64,000 nt of DNA, taken from positions 1-64,000 of the forward strand of contig JAKMXF010000111.1 of NCBI GenBank assembly GCA_024704765.1. The letters are read 5' to 3'. The stretch comes from Oopsacas minuta (Eukaryota; Porifera; Hexactinellida; Lyssacinosida; Leucopsacidae). The notes beneath the pieces were generated by a model that was given only the letters and a program-made list of their open reading frames with translations, did no database searches and had not been told where the DNA came from. The position numbers and the translations under genes are program-made. Below, in pieces: positions 1-11,400 of this stretch (the stretch's first letter is position 1; every line of letters begins with the position of its first letter).

Positions 1-935
1 AAATCTACTTCAAAACAGACTTGACTTCCTCCGAGATCGTTCACTGATTAACTAATGCAAGCTCTAGCATCTTCTTAGCCAGTTCAGCATACTCTCATCG
101 ACTCACAGCCTTCAAATCCTTCTACAATCACATCAAAATCCTTCACTGCTATCCATTTCAATCATTTAGTTACTTGAACTTGTCCTGAATGTGTGTTCTA
201 TAATACGCAGAAGATACTGTCGCTCCTTTCCTTATTTTCCTAAAATTCTGAGCCCCCTCAGATTCCCAGAATGAATAGAAATAAAAGGAAAACTGAACTG
301 CCTCCATCAACTACTCAACTTCCTTAAATCCACTCAGCCAGCCATTTCAGTCACTTCTCAGCTACTATCCAATAAAAATCAATCCTTCAGAACACTAAAA
401 TCTACTTCAAAACAGACTTGACTTCCTCCGAGATCGTTCACTGATTAACTAATGCAAGCTCTAGCATCTTCTTAGCCAGTTCAGCATACTCTCATCGACT
501 CACAGCCTTCAAATCCTTCTACAATCACATCAAAATCCTTCACTGCTATCCATTTCAATCATTTAGTTACTTGAACTTGTCCTGAATGTGTGTTCTATAA
601 TACGCAGAAGATACTGTCGCTCCTTTCCTTATTTTCCTAAAATTCTGAGCCCCCTCAGATTCCCAGAATGAATAGAAATAAAAGGAAAACTGAACTGCCT
701 CCATCAACTACTCAACTTCCTTAAATCCACTCAGCCAGCCATTTCAGTCACTTCTCAGCTACTATCCAATAAAAATCAATCCTTCAGAACACTAAAATCT
801 ACTTCAAAACAGACTTGACTTCCTCCGAGATCGTTCACTGATTAACTAATGCAAGCTCTAGCATCTTCTTAGCCAGTTCAGCATACTCTCATCGACTCAC
901 AGCCTTCAAATCCTTCTACAATCACATTAAAATCG
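1..935. repeat. 397-bp tandem repeat, about 2.35 copies
   Basis: The same sequence starts at 1, 398 and 795, giving a 397-bp period. Copies one and two look identical by eye. The third follows until about 930, where single-base differences appear and the match stops. The array probably extends left of the window. No long open frame was seen in it. Confidence 0.95.
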
Positions 936-1146
936 TTCACTGCGATGCATTACTCTACTCAAATGCACTGCTTACCCCCTTAGTCAAACCTAGAAAACCT
1001 AATCCTGGCAAAATTTCATTCAGATAGTGAACTACCACCTAGATCCACACAGCCGTCTCTCTGGTTCACCTGTTTCATCTAGAATCCTATCAAACGCCAT
1101 CCGGCTACTTTAATGTACTTGAAATCACCTTGACTTCTTCCTCCAT
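936..1146. other. Non-coding spacer between two repeat arrays
   Basis: I see no gene, splice-competent frame or further copy of either neighbouring repeat here. Confidence 0.5.
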
Positions 1147-1490
1147 GCTGGTTATAAGAGCATGTCCTTATAAAACATGCTGGTTATAAGCATTTGTTCT
1201 TATATAAGACATGCCGGTTATAAGAACATGTCCTTATAAGACATGCTGGTTGTAAGAACATGCCTTTATTAGACATACTAGTTTTAAGAACTTGTTCGTA
1301 TATATGTCATATTGGCTATAAGAACATGTTCTTATTTAAGACATTTTGGTTATAAGAACTTCTTCTTATATAAGACCTGTTGGTTATAAGAACTTGTTCT
1401 TATATAAGACCTGTTGGTTATAAGAACATGTTATTATATAAGACATGCTGGTTATAAGAACATGTTCTTGTCTAAGACATTCAAAGACAT
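1147..1490. repeat. 34-bp minisatellite, about 10 degenerate copies
   Basis: Units begin with GGTTATAAGAAC and alternate with TTCTTATATAAGAC. Unit starts at 1348, 1382 and 1416 give a 34-bp period. The unit is made of the two arms of the dispersed element called family G elsewhere in the window. Confidence 0.85.
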
Positions 1491-1677
1491 TTCTTATAAT
1501 ATATGAGCATTCCTTACATTCACAGGGTCTCTATCCAACGATATCAACATTGGTTTAATATTAAATATCGCGAATTTGCTATTATTTATACAATTACAGG
1601 TAACAGGAAGTTACATATTTATGTCCTTACAATAACAGCATAAATATACAAAATTTCATAAAATTCCTGGTGAGTCA

Positions 1678-2989
1678 TCATTTTTGGTTGAATTGGGAAA
1701 TTAGATTCTTTACGCCAGAGGTTGGTTTGCTAAAGGTATTGATATAACTACTGTCTATTACTGCTTCTGCGGTTGAAATTTTCTTTCCTACGCTTTGCTG
1801 ACAGTCTCGGCAACTGAGGCTCGGGATATACGAATATTCTGAAGTATTTCCGCCTATTATTCTTTCTTGTCTTACGTAGGAATAGTTAAGATCTCCTTCT
1901 TCTACTGAATCGCAGCTCAGAGGGAGAGCAGCATCTATTGTGAAGTCTCGCACATAAGTATAAGGAGATATCTTTCTAATCTACAAAGCAAATAATAATA
2001 AGAACTTAATCTATTTGATACACGACAGTACAAACCTTGTCTGCCCATAATTTAGCTTGATCCTCCTTAGGGAAGCGAATAGTATACATAGCATCTGATT
2101 CTTTGAGTTGAATCTCATTCTTAACAGCTTGTACTATCACACACTGCTCTAGGTTAATTACAGCTAAAGGAGGTGTGTAAGTCAATCTAGGTCCGAATAG
2201 TATAAATATATTCTGTAGACAGCAATATAAGTTCTTTACAAACGCTTTATTCTTTCCAGATTGGAGGCTAACGCAACTTTCTATCATTTGAAATTTCCCA
2301 TTTGATACCATTGTAAAATCTGTCATTTCCGCGGGAAATACATCTGAATATCTAAAATAAGAAATGATACGTTATAAGAGGCGTTAAATGTATTATACGT
2401 TTATCATAACTAACCTTGTAATTAAGGTATCATCAACACTAGGGATGTTAGATGTAGTGTTCCTTGGTGCATAATGTGTGTCAAGAGAGAAGTACTTCTG
2501 TTGTTTCTTCTTCTTAGATGGCTTAATGCTTGTAGAAACCTCGGTATGAAGAAGAGAAGTAAGATTAACATAATAAGACTCTGACATATCTTTGCTATCC
2601 ACAAGATTACCAACACTATTAGAACGTTTCTAAAATATAAACATGAGCTATTATCCATCGGTAAAATCACATAAATTGATGCTATTATATCTTACTTTAG
2701 TTGTAGAAAGCTTCCTAATTTGTTTAGACCTTTTATTCTTAAGGGTTTCTACTTCAACTTTAGGTTCTATTGACTTTACTCGTTGCCATTTCTCTAATAC
2801 AAATTCAAAACTAATCTTCATTTGATCTCTGCTCTTTATTAGATCTTGAGAAAGGTTGTCTGGGACTTTTTCAATAAATCCCAATCCTCCTATAAATTCA
2901 ATAGATAATATTTTAGTGAAATTACAGAATACACATTACTCACCGATTAAAACCATCATAGTTTCCCTCATTAATGTATCTCCATCCAT
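1678..2989 (-). CDS. Unknown protein with a C-terminal-half PH-like domain
   Basis: Five exons are proposed on the minus strand: 2944-2989, 2696-2889, 2415-2629, 2036-2351 and 1678-1980. They join in phase to 357 residues. The start is the ATG at 2987-2989; a stop lies just upstream in that frame. Residues about 155-265 have the alternating hydrophobic pattern of a PH or GRAM fold, including FQMIESCVSLQSGKNKAFVK and a terminal helix around EDQAKLWADK. The region before it is basic (KKKKQQKYF), and the last 100 residues are Ser/Tyr-rich and look disordered. I do not recognise the family. It lies 305 bp downstream of the BTB-PDZ gene on the same strand. Donor use at exon 4 (GTTTGT) is weak, and the first exon is the least certain. 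Confidence 0.5.
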
Positions 2990-3293
2990 ATCCCGGCCCT
3001 CAAATCAAATATTATCTCCATTCCCGGCGGACAAATATATATCTAAAGGTTTGTATCAAATAGAGCATATAGCAATAATTCTGCTGAATCTGAGCATATT
3101 AAGTTACAGTAATGCTAAGAACCATAAATCTGATATCTTTTTTGAACCAAAAAAGAACTATTTGATGATGCTCAAGGTAAATTATAATTTGCAACAAATG
3201 TATCACACTTGATAGAAAATAACGTTAAAGATTAAATTTACAGATAAAATATACAAATGAAATAATACAACAATAAAATCAAGCATGTACAAA

Positions 3294-5672
3294 CTATGAT
3301 GCATCTTCGTTATCTGACAAATCATCCCAGCTGGAAATTGTTGCCTTTGGATCATTTTCTCTCTGCAAATTATCTATTATAGGATTATGAACATTACCAG
3401 TGTCATCACTCATTAAATTGGTAGGAATAGTAAGCATAGGATTATCAGGTTTAGGAGCTAGCTTAGAATAAGGATTCTGGTCATCTTCTCCTATAACTGT
3501 GAATATAGAATCTCTATTATCATTAGCTATATTGATTGTTTCATCAATTGTATCTGTAATAAATGTATTAACTAAATCTGAGAGAGGTTCATATTCAGCT
3601 CCTTCATTAAACTCATTGCTATGCTGAAACACATTGAAACTAGTCCTTACAGAAGGAATAGGCTTAATATGAGCAGTAGCAGATGGTGGAGGTCTTGATA
3701 GTTGCGTTTCTGTTTGAGCTCGCATTCTAATCCTTGGAAGAGGTCTGGGTGGTGGTAAGGTAGCTGGAGGTTGATCAGGTACAAAGTTCAAATAATCAGG
3801 CTCCATTTCTATCCTTCTATCAGCTAACAACATATGTACTTGCTCACCAGAGCACATTATTATACTATTTCCCTGTCTAGCACTCACAAATCCGCTAGCA
3901 AAGTTAGTAGAGTTAATATGTAATACAGATAGACCAGGTTCAATACGATGGTCTCTATCAGCAGCTCCATCAGGTGAAATGCTAGCTATTACAACGTCTG
4001 AGCTATCACTCCCACTACTACTAGCTAGCTCTATACCAAATACCTCATGCTGTTGTCTTGTTAGTGTAATGTCCCGCAGTCCTAGCAACACAGGTTCGTG
4101 TCGGAATGTTATCTTAACAGGATCAGGACACATACTGAGTAGTTGTATGACGTCAGAGTGAGCAGCTTGGTCAAGAGATATCCCATTGATAGCTAAGATT
4201 CTATCTCCTATTTGTATATCTGGGTACCTGTGTGCTGCTCCAAACGGTTGAATCTCAGTGATATAAATACCAGGGATATCCTCTCTCCGTAGCACGTGTG
4301 TAGGTCTATCTACTCCACCCAGTAGCTTAATACCTAGCAGTCCACCGCCTCTATAAACCTCTACAGTATGTGTGCTGTATACCTGAGGTCTCTCTTTGAA
4401 TAGGACAGTGCCTTTTCCGCCTCTCTTGGTAGGGACAGGGGGAACAACCTCTCCATCAGGAAGCTTGTTCTTACGCTTTATTGCAGTCTCTACAATCTGT
4501 TTGGCATCTTGGAAGTTAGCTAATCTCGGATCTAGCAGAATTGATTCCAAGAATACTAAGTTCATTTTCACGAAACGAATTTGTGGAAATAAAATGGATG
4601 TTTGTAGCAATCTCTTCTTCGGATCTTCAGATACCCATTGCATTACTATCTCATACATAACCTAAGGCAAATAATGAAATACATTTATAATTATAACGTA
4701 ATCTCTTACCTCATCACTCTCAATTAAGAGTCTTTCTATCTGAATAATCTCTAGAAGATCAGGAGGAGAGAGCATCAAGAAATCTCGTACTTTAGACACA
4801 ACTACGAAATTCTGTCGAATAAACTCCTCTGCTATTTCAACCAAAGATCTACAATCAAATTTTCTAGCTAATCTTCTTATTCTAATGCAATTGCACGCGG
4901 CAAGTATTTGAAACATAAATCTATTGCAAGTCTCGAATAGAGAAGGAAATGTCATTAACTTAGCTGCACAGAATAAATCAAATACATTTTCATCTGTAAT
5001 CATTATCCTGCCTGTATAGATGTAACTTATCATTAATTTGAAGCAATTAATATTGAGATCTTCAATTTCTATTGTCGCTTGGGTGTCTGTCTCTGCGAAT
5101 TCTCCCAGGAACATTCCTACAAACATATTTCAGTAAATTAAATATATAAATATCTAGCAGCTACGAACCTTCAAAATAGTTAGTAGCCCCTGTTAATATA
5201 TTTTTATGAGCGTATACTTCACAGTTATCAACCTTGAAAGTGACGTCACATAAGTCTCCCTGCTCTCTCAAAGAATTGAGATAGTCTAGAGTGTACAGAC
5301 AATGAGCACTGTCATATAATTCTATTTCTTTTTGCTGTCCGTGTGCTACAACCTATATACATTGAATAAATAAAACCACTTGTTTATTATCAATACTATT
5401 TGTATTACCTTTGGAGAAGGAGCGTTAACAAGCGCAGAATTATATTGTTTGGCAGGATTATTGTTAGATAACTTGTTAGTAGAGTTAGATAGTGGATGAT
5501 CAGCACTGTTACTACGACGTAGCTTAGGAGCAGTTTGCAAATAAGCAGCTGATAATCTATTGCTTGAGATATGTTCTATTATGAAATCAGGACTAGAGGA
5601 TGGTGCAGATGCGAGGAGCGAGTTGGGAGAGAAAGGAAATTTGGGGAGAATATTCCTAATGCGCTTACTCAT
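3294..5672 (-). CDS. BTB-BACK-PDZ protein (kelch-like N-terminus, no kelch repeats)
   Basis: Four exons (5409-5672, 5169-5352, 4710-5116, 3294-4661) join in phase to 740 residues. After a Ser-rich leader comes a BTB domain (about 112-215) with LCDVTFKV and AHKNILTGATNYF, completed across the exon 2/3 junction by GMFLGEF. A BACK domain follows (about 220-345; VMQWVSEDPKKR and LLDPRL). Residues about 383-473 form a clear PDZ domain, with GLLGIKLLGG as carboxylate loop and GDRILAINGISL. A second, weaker PDZ-like segment (about 480-565) contains FGIELASS. The tail is proline-rich, then acidic. In known kelch-like proteins BTB-BACK recruits cullin-3 and kelch repeats bind substrate. Here a PDZ could do the binding; that is inference. 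The start is an ATG before a BTB-proximal leader typical of the family. Confidence 0.85.
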
Positions 5673-6431
5673 CTAATTATTATGCTGCAAACAATAATTA
5701 TCCAATTATTGCAATATAAATTGTAGCTTTAGTAATATGATTGACTAGTAGGTGAAAGAGCTCTGAAAAAGACTGTATCATCGTAATTAATGCAATGATA
5801 TTTACATTAGCTCTATCATACAAATTGATTTGACGTAAATGCTAATTATCCGTCATTATAGCAAAAGAGCATAATGAGACCTTAAACTAAATAATAAGTA
5901 CGTTTAGTAAAAGTGAAAGTAAAACTAGAAGTAAAACTCGTAAAGTAATTACTATGTAAATATATGGACACAATGAATTATACCTTAAAATAATGAAAAA
6001 GTTTGCTTATGCAATTAGAGTATATTAATTAAAAGACAGACAAAACTAGCCTGAAGACAAAACAAACTATTCTCGCTGGTAATTTGTAAATGGTGCGATC
6101 AGCTCAACAAGACGAAAATTCAAAAAATCTGCAAACTATCGTTATATATTCTTGCACAATTATTTTTGATCTGTACATTCAGCTATATTTAGATCATTTG
6201 AAGGCGTAATTGTGCAATGGTTTTTATGATATTGAATATTTTACGAGAAGCATAGTTGTTGTACGCATTTACTGTCTAACTTGTTATTTCAAGGAAAGAT
6301 GAAAGTTGCAATCTGAAAAAGATAAATAGAGAATTATAAAAAGAAAATATCAGAATATTCAACAGCGAATTCAAGTAAGCTCGAAATAAATTTAGCCACA
6401 CTTATTCAATCTAAGTTATATTTCGAGTGAA
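5673..6431. promoter_or_regulatory. Divergent intergenic region between BTB-PDZ and bZIP genes
   Basis: The two flanking genes are transcribed away from each other, so both promoters should lie in these 759 bp. It is very AT-rich. I saw no convincing TATA box, initiator or repeat copy and assign no individual site. Confidence 0.4.
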
Positions 6432-6953
6432 ATGGACTCTCCAACAACCCCAACAACACCTAACAGTTGCAAATACTTTGAGGACTATGGACTAGATGCT
6501 ATTAGCTATAACATGTACTACTCTATGACCTGCAGCGCTTTGCAGTCGCCAGAGGAAGTACATAGAGACATATGCATACGCAAATGCGCTACAGTATCGC
6601 CTCTACTGAAGGATAATTGGATGGATCTCATATTCAAAGAGGATTTCCCCAATTTAATCTCCCTGGATAAAATTGTGCGTATATACAGCCTACAGCAGCT
6701 AACAGATATTCTTGCTAATGGAGATCTCCTGCCGGAGGAGAGAGAAATAATTAAAAAAATGCGTAGTAAAGCTAGAAACAATAAAGCAGCAAAGAACCTC
6801 AGGCAGAAGCATAAGGAGCAAGAGATGCAAGTAGATAAAGACGTGAGAACCCTTGAGAATCATAAGAAAGAGCTGATGAATGAGAAGAGTGAACTTACGA
6901 AGGAAATATTGCACTACCAATCCATGGGAATCTTACCTAGAAATAATGAATGA
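6432..6953 (+). CDS. CNC-like bZIP transcription factor, intronless
   Basis: A single 173-residue open frame starts at ATG 6432. Residues about 86-130 carry the CNC pattern: a LTDILANGDLLPEEREII segment before the basic region, then RSKARNNKAAKNLRQKHK. The signature N-x(2)-A-A-x(2)-C-R is present with Leu in place of Cys. A heptad-like coiled coil follows to the end (LENHKKEL, NEKSELTKE). The 90 residues before it match nothing I know. It is the only plus-strand gene and converges with DAPP1, with stops 197 bp apart. It is much shorter than NRF/NFE2 proteins and lacks a visible Neh2-type degron, so it may be a dimer partner or a DNA-binding competitor (inference). A second CNC-like bZIP lies at 12574-13949. 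Confidence 0.85.
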   Translation: MDSPTTPTTPNSCKYFEDYGLDAISYNMYYSMTCSALQSPEEVHRDICIRKCATVSPLLKDNWMDLIFKEDFPNLISLDKIVRIYSLQQLTDILANGDLLPEEREIIKKMRSKARNNKAAKNLRQKHKEQEMQVDKDVRTLENHKKELMNEKSELTKEILHYQSMGILPRNNE

Positions 6954-7149
6954 TCCTACTTAACTATTCTACACATGGCCAAATAACTACACACAAAATA
7001 GCTTTAGCTGCCAGCTTGTCTAAACACATTATGATGCGCTAATTTGCTGCTTAATATTTGTATTAAATATTTATTTAAATTATTTTGCATTTACAAAGCT
7101 TAATTAAATATAATAAAAATATTAAAGTCCAAAATATACAAATCATTCG

Positions 7150-8253
7150 TTAGTTCTTGTTTGCTATTTTCCATTTTAGAAGTTTAACCCAATCGCCAGC
7201 TTCTGCATCAGAATTGGCTTGAAATAAGAAAGTTCTCTGTTCCGTAGAAAGAGAGAAACAATGAGGTTTATCATTAACAATCCTGTCACAAGCATTAGCT
7301 GTTTTAAGATCTATTTTACGAATTGGTTTAGAATCTCCTTTCCCGTCATAATAAGCTAATTGCATTTTTAGACATACAAACCAACGCAATTTCCAATTCT
7401 TACGAACTCGACCTATCTTTGTAAGGTAACCTTCTTTAGATGCAATACTCAATATAGAAGGAGTTGGTAATGATGTTGAGAAGTCTCCAGCCTCGTCAGT
7501 GTTCTTCCACTCAGCATGAACCTAAAATTAAAAAGAATAAATGCAAACTATTATACAATGGTTATTGCTTATAAGAACACGATTGGGAGTAGCAAAAAAC
7601 AATACCGTTACTAGCTAATTTTCTCAACCGCTGGTTATAACCCCGTGTACTTATAAGCCATTCCCACTGTATACAACTAATTTTATAGTCAAACTAACTT
7701 TAATTTCATCGTAGATGTTTGTTTCATCTATAGAACGAGGATAAGGGAACTTTAACATAGTCAGTGCTCCAGAGTCTCCGCCTATAACTGGATAGTTTGA
7801 GAAATGTTCCAACAATTCATCAACAGAATTAAATGTTCCCATTCCAAACTTAAACTCTATACCGTCCCAGGAAATTTCGTAATGTTTAACTGATTGAAAA
7901 CATCGAACAGAGAGGGCAAGCTTTAAGGCACGACATCCATTGTCCGTACTCGCCCTGAATAAATAGCTTCCTACCTGAATACAGCATATAATATACACGC
8001 ATATGGTAAATAGTGATCTCCATTCTACCTGCCCGTTTTCTAACAGAACACACTCTGAGATATGTCGTGACATCCCTGGATGGAAGAACTCAACCTTTTC
8101 CTTCATAATTTGCAATAGCTGGTGTTTATCAACTGGAATAGGTCCACCTCTCTCAGGGATGTTACAGGTTAGAGAAATCATTTGAGGAGTTAAGCCAGGA
8201 GTTTCCGGTTGATAACTGATCCGATTTATATCAATATCCAATTCTTGTGCCAT
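7150..8253 (-). CDS. DAPP1: DAPP1-like SH2-PH adaptor
   Basis: Three exons (8029-8253, 7699-7974, 7150-7521) join in phase to 290 residues, close to human DAPP1 (280). The SH2 domain (about 62-165) has GSYLFRAS, whose Arg is the phosphotyrosine-binding residue, and KHYEISWDGIEFKFG. Next comes the family-specific GALTMLKFPYPR and a tyrosine in NIYDEIK, at the place of the tyrosine phosphorylated in DAPP1. The PH domain (about 195-288) contains EGYLTKIGRVRKNWKLRWF, the basic pattern of PH domains that bind PI(3,4,5)P3 and PI(3,4)P2. The expected role is recruitment to plasma membrane or endosomes downstream of PI3-kinase. The first intron is only 54 nt. The TRP channel gene ends 164 bp upstream on the same strand. 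Confidence 0.92.
7560..7662. repeat. Family G element, degenerate (DAPP1 intron 2)
   Basis: GGTTATTGCTTATAAGAACAC on one side faces CTGGTTATAACC...ACTTATAAGCC on the other. It accounts for most of the intron. Confidence 0.5.
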
Positions 8254-8416
8254 TCATAAACTACAGCTACCTTATATATTAACCGAGCATTAATAGATTC
8301 AGTAAGAGGAGATATTAATTTGAATAATTACAAATATATATTCTGTAATTAAAATGTTTATGATTACAATATTAGTAATATGAAACAAATTCACATAATA
8401 CAGATTATGTACAATG

Positions 8417-11400
8417 TTACTGAGGCTTATTGATGAGAGAAGTTAATAACCGAGTGATGTCATCCATCTTAGTGTTGAGGGAAGAATACCTTGTGTTCAT
8501 ATCCGTTGCTAGGTTATCCAACTAAAAATATTAATAATATTAAGTCATATTACTAAACAAATAATTTCAGATTACCTTTTCATTATTTTGGGCAATCTGT
8601 CGTCTCAGCTCAGTAGAATCTCTCATCAGTGCATTCTCATTCAACTCATGTATTCTACTAGAATATCTCTGATGTTGTAATAACTGTTCATTGTCTACTT
8701 CAGGCAAATAATCTCTGGAGCTGAGAGATCCTCTCTCCACGAACTCATCAATACCATCTACCCCGTAGTACTTCTTCAATTTCCTAGTTGTGATAGATAC
8801 ATACTCAGTCCTCTGTTTGTGTCTAAAGTTGTAGAAACGAGCTATGAGAGAAGTGTCTTGAGATTGAATAATAAAGTTAAGTCTATACCAAGCCACTACC
8901 TTCAGGGCTACCTTCTTAACTTTTGAGTATCTGAATAAATGAACAAAATATTAACACAGAATTAAATACAGTCAACTCCTGTTATACCGAAACTCAAATG
9001 ACCGTGATAATTACTTCGATATAGCCGATGATATACGTTACTCTGACGGTTTTGCGACAATATTTGGACAATTTAGACTTCGATATAACAGGAGTTGACT
9101 GTACATTGATAGTACTAACCTATCTGTAAGCTGTGCGATCAGTAGATTGAGATATATAACACTAGTTATGAATACAAACACAAGAAATATGAACACAGAG
9201 AACCAATTGAGTCTCACGATATAATTATCAGCAAACACAGGACTCTGTTCTAACAGTACTCTGAGGCCCAATAAAGCAGAGTACCAAACCCGATCATCAT
9301 ATCCCTCTGAGTACATAGAAGGGTTAAGAGCGTCGAGTCTACAATCTGTCGCATTTGGACAGGTCCAAGAAACAGGCAGTCGTAGACTCACAAAATAAGC
9401 ACCAGAAAATACGAACAGTGTCCACCAGAAGAAAAGCAAGAAAGGCGGAATTTCAAAGAACGTAACACTAGCGAGGATTCGTATGTAAGTTCCAAAACTG
9501 TAATACACATTGAAAAGTTTGAAAATTCTCATACAATTCAATACAAAAGTGACAGGCATGAATATCCATTGTATCGGAGAAGACAAACCTCTCAGAATAA
9601 CCGTTATGAATAGAGAAATCAAACCTCCCTGATCAAACCAGTTGAAATTATCAGAGAAATAATCAATCAAAAATCTAGTAATAAATATATTAGAAAGAAA
9701 ATGAGCGAGTTTCTCTCTAAAAGTCATATCTTTCATTTTATAAAGACTTTGATCAGGTTTGGATTGTGAATCTTCTGGTGGCGGATCGTCATCTGCTTCT
9801 GGAGAAGATTTGAACATCATATGAGGGCTGGAGAACATACTAGCGTATTTCTCTTCAGCTTGTTGCTTCGTAGACAATCTTGCAACTAACTCTCTTTTGT
9901 GTTTAAGATACAAACTTGTCCTCTTCATAATCTCTACTATCTCTGTAATCTCTGTAATTACATTTGAGAACCAGAAACATACAACATAGAATTCTGCCAG
10001 GCCTCTCAGTACAGAAATAGCATCCAATCTGTATTCATTAGGATTTTCTTGTCCTGCTACTACCACAAATGAAGTGAACATAGAAAACAGAAACAGTAAG
10101 AATAGAACAGTTTTGTAGAACAGAAAGTATCTCCCAAACTTATTCATTTGCTGTTTGACATAGAGACGTACTGTGCCGTGGTAAGCCAAATCTTCAAGAC
10201 GATTGTCAGCTATGAGTTTCACAAAATACGGCTTAGAATACAGAAAGCCAGATTCACCAGGGAGATTGTTAGAAATATCTGTGTCTAAATACTTCAGCAT
10301 TACCTAAAATAAGATATAATAATGTACAGTGGATGCTCGTTATAAGCTCACAATTTCCTGTATATTTATGCCGGTTATAAGAACATGAATTTGCAACTCC
10401 CAAGGGTGTTCTTATAACCGGCATACATTGTTTAGATAAACAAATTTGTACAAGACAATACAGTGAAAATTCCACAAATGAGGTCAGTGGAAACGAGGTA
10501 GCAATTTCCAGCGTCTCTGGCCCCCATTTATAGAGGTTACACTATACCTTGAATTGACTAGTACTTCCATCGTCTGGTATAACCATTCTATCCAATAATG
10601 CTGCTGTAGATTTAAGAAGTTTCTGCTTAACAACTTTACACAGAGCATATTCCTGTGTACGAATATATTCATGTACATAATCCATATATGGACTCTCTCT
10701 TAATATCAACAGAGCAGCAGCAGAATCTCTACCGTTATCTAGCGCGATTTCAAGAGCAGAGTTACGCTTAGAATCTGTACAATGGAATGAGGCACCGCTG
10801 GTTACGAGCTCCATTATAGTAGACACGTGTCCATGCTCGCTAGCTACCATTAACGGAGTACGTAGATTCTCACGACACCGTACATCTATGCTAGCTCCGA
10901 ATGAAATGAGTATAGGGATTATGGAAGCACGACCCTTCGTAGCTGCTATGTAGAGACCTGTCTCACCTTCAAAGTTCGTCTGATCAACTGGACATTTGTT
11001 CCTATAACAATTAAGAGTACATTAATACAATGAAACCTCCATAAATGGGCTCTGTGGAAGCGGGGAACTTCTGGAAAAAGATATTAAAATGAACCTCTAC
11101 AAACGGTGTCCCTGATACTCTGTTTGTGGATGTCGATTATGAGAACACCATGTATAAGCACCATCCTCTGGAAATGGTTCTCATATATTCCTGCATGTTT
11201 ATACAGGTTATAAGAACACATATTGCTACTCACAAGAGTGTTCTTATAACCGGTATCCAGCGTACAAACTACCTTAATAACAACAGCACTACATTATCTA
11301 CACCAGATGCACAGGCATAATGTAGGGGAGTACATTGATAAACATCCTTAACATGAGTAGAAGCTTTGTTACACAACAAAAACTCTACTACAGTACTGTA

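Noticed and set aside
1147-1490. Regular 34-bp repeats resembling a CRISPR array
   Set aside because: Units are contiguous without unique spacers and lie in eukaryotic DNA; they match the arms of a dispersed element.
2856-3212. 118-codon plus-strand frame
   Set aside because: It overlaps the first exons of the PH-like gene and the 3' flank of the BTB-PDZ gene on the other strand, with no domain-like pattern.
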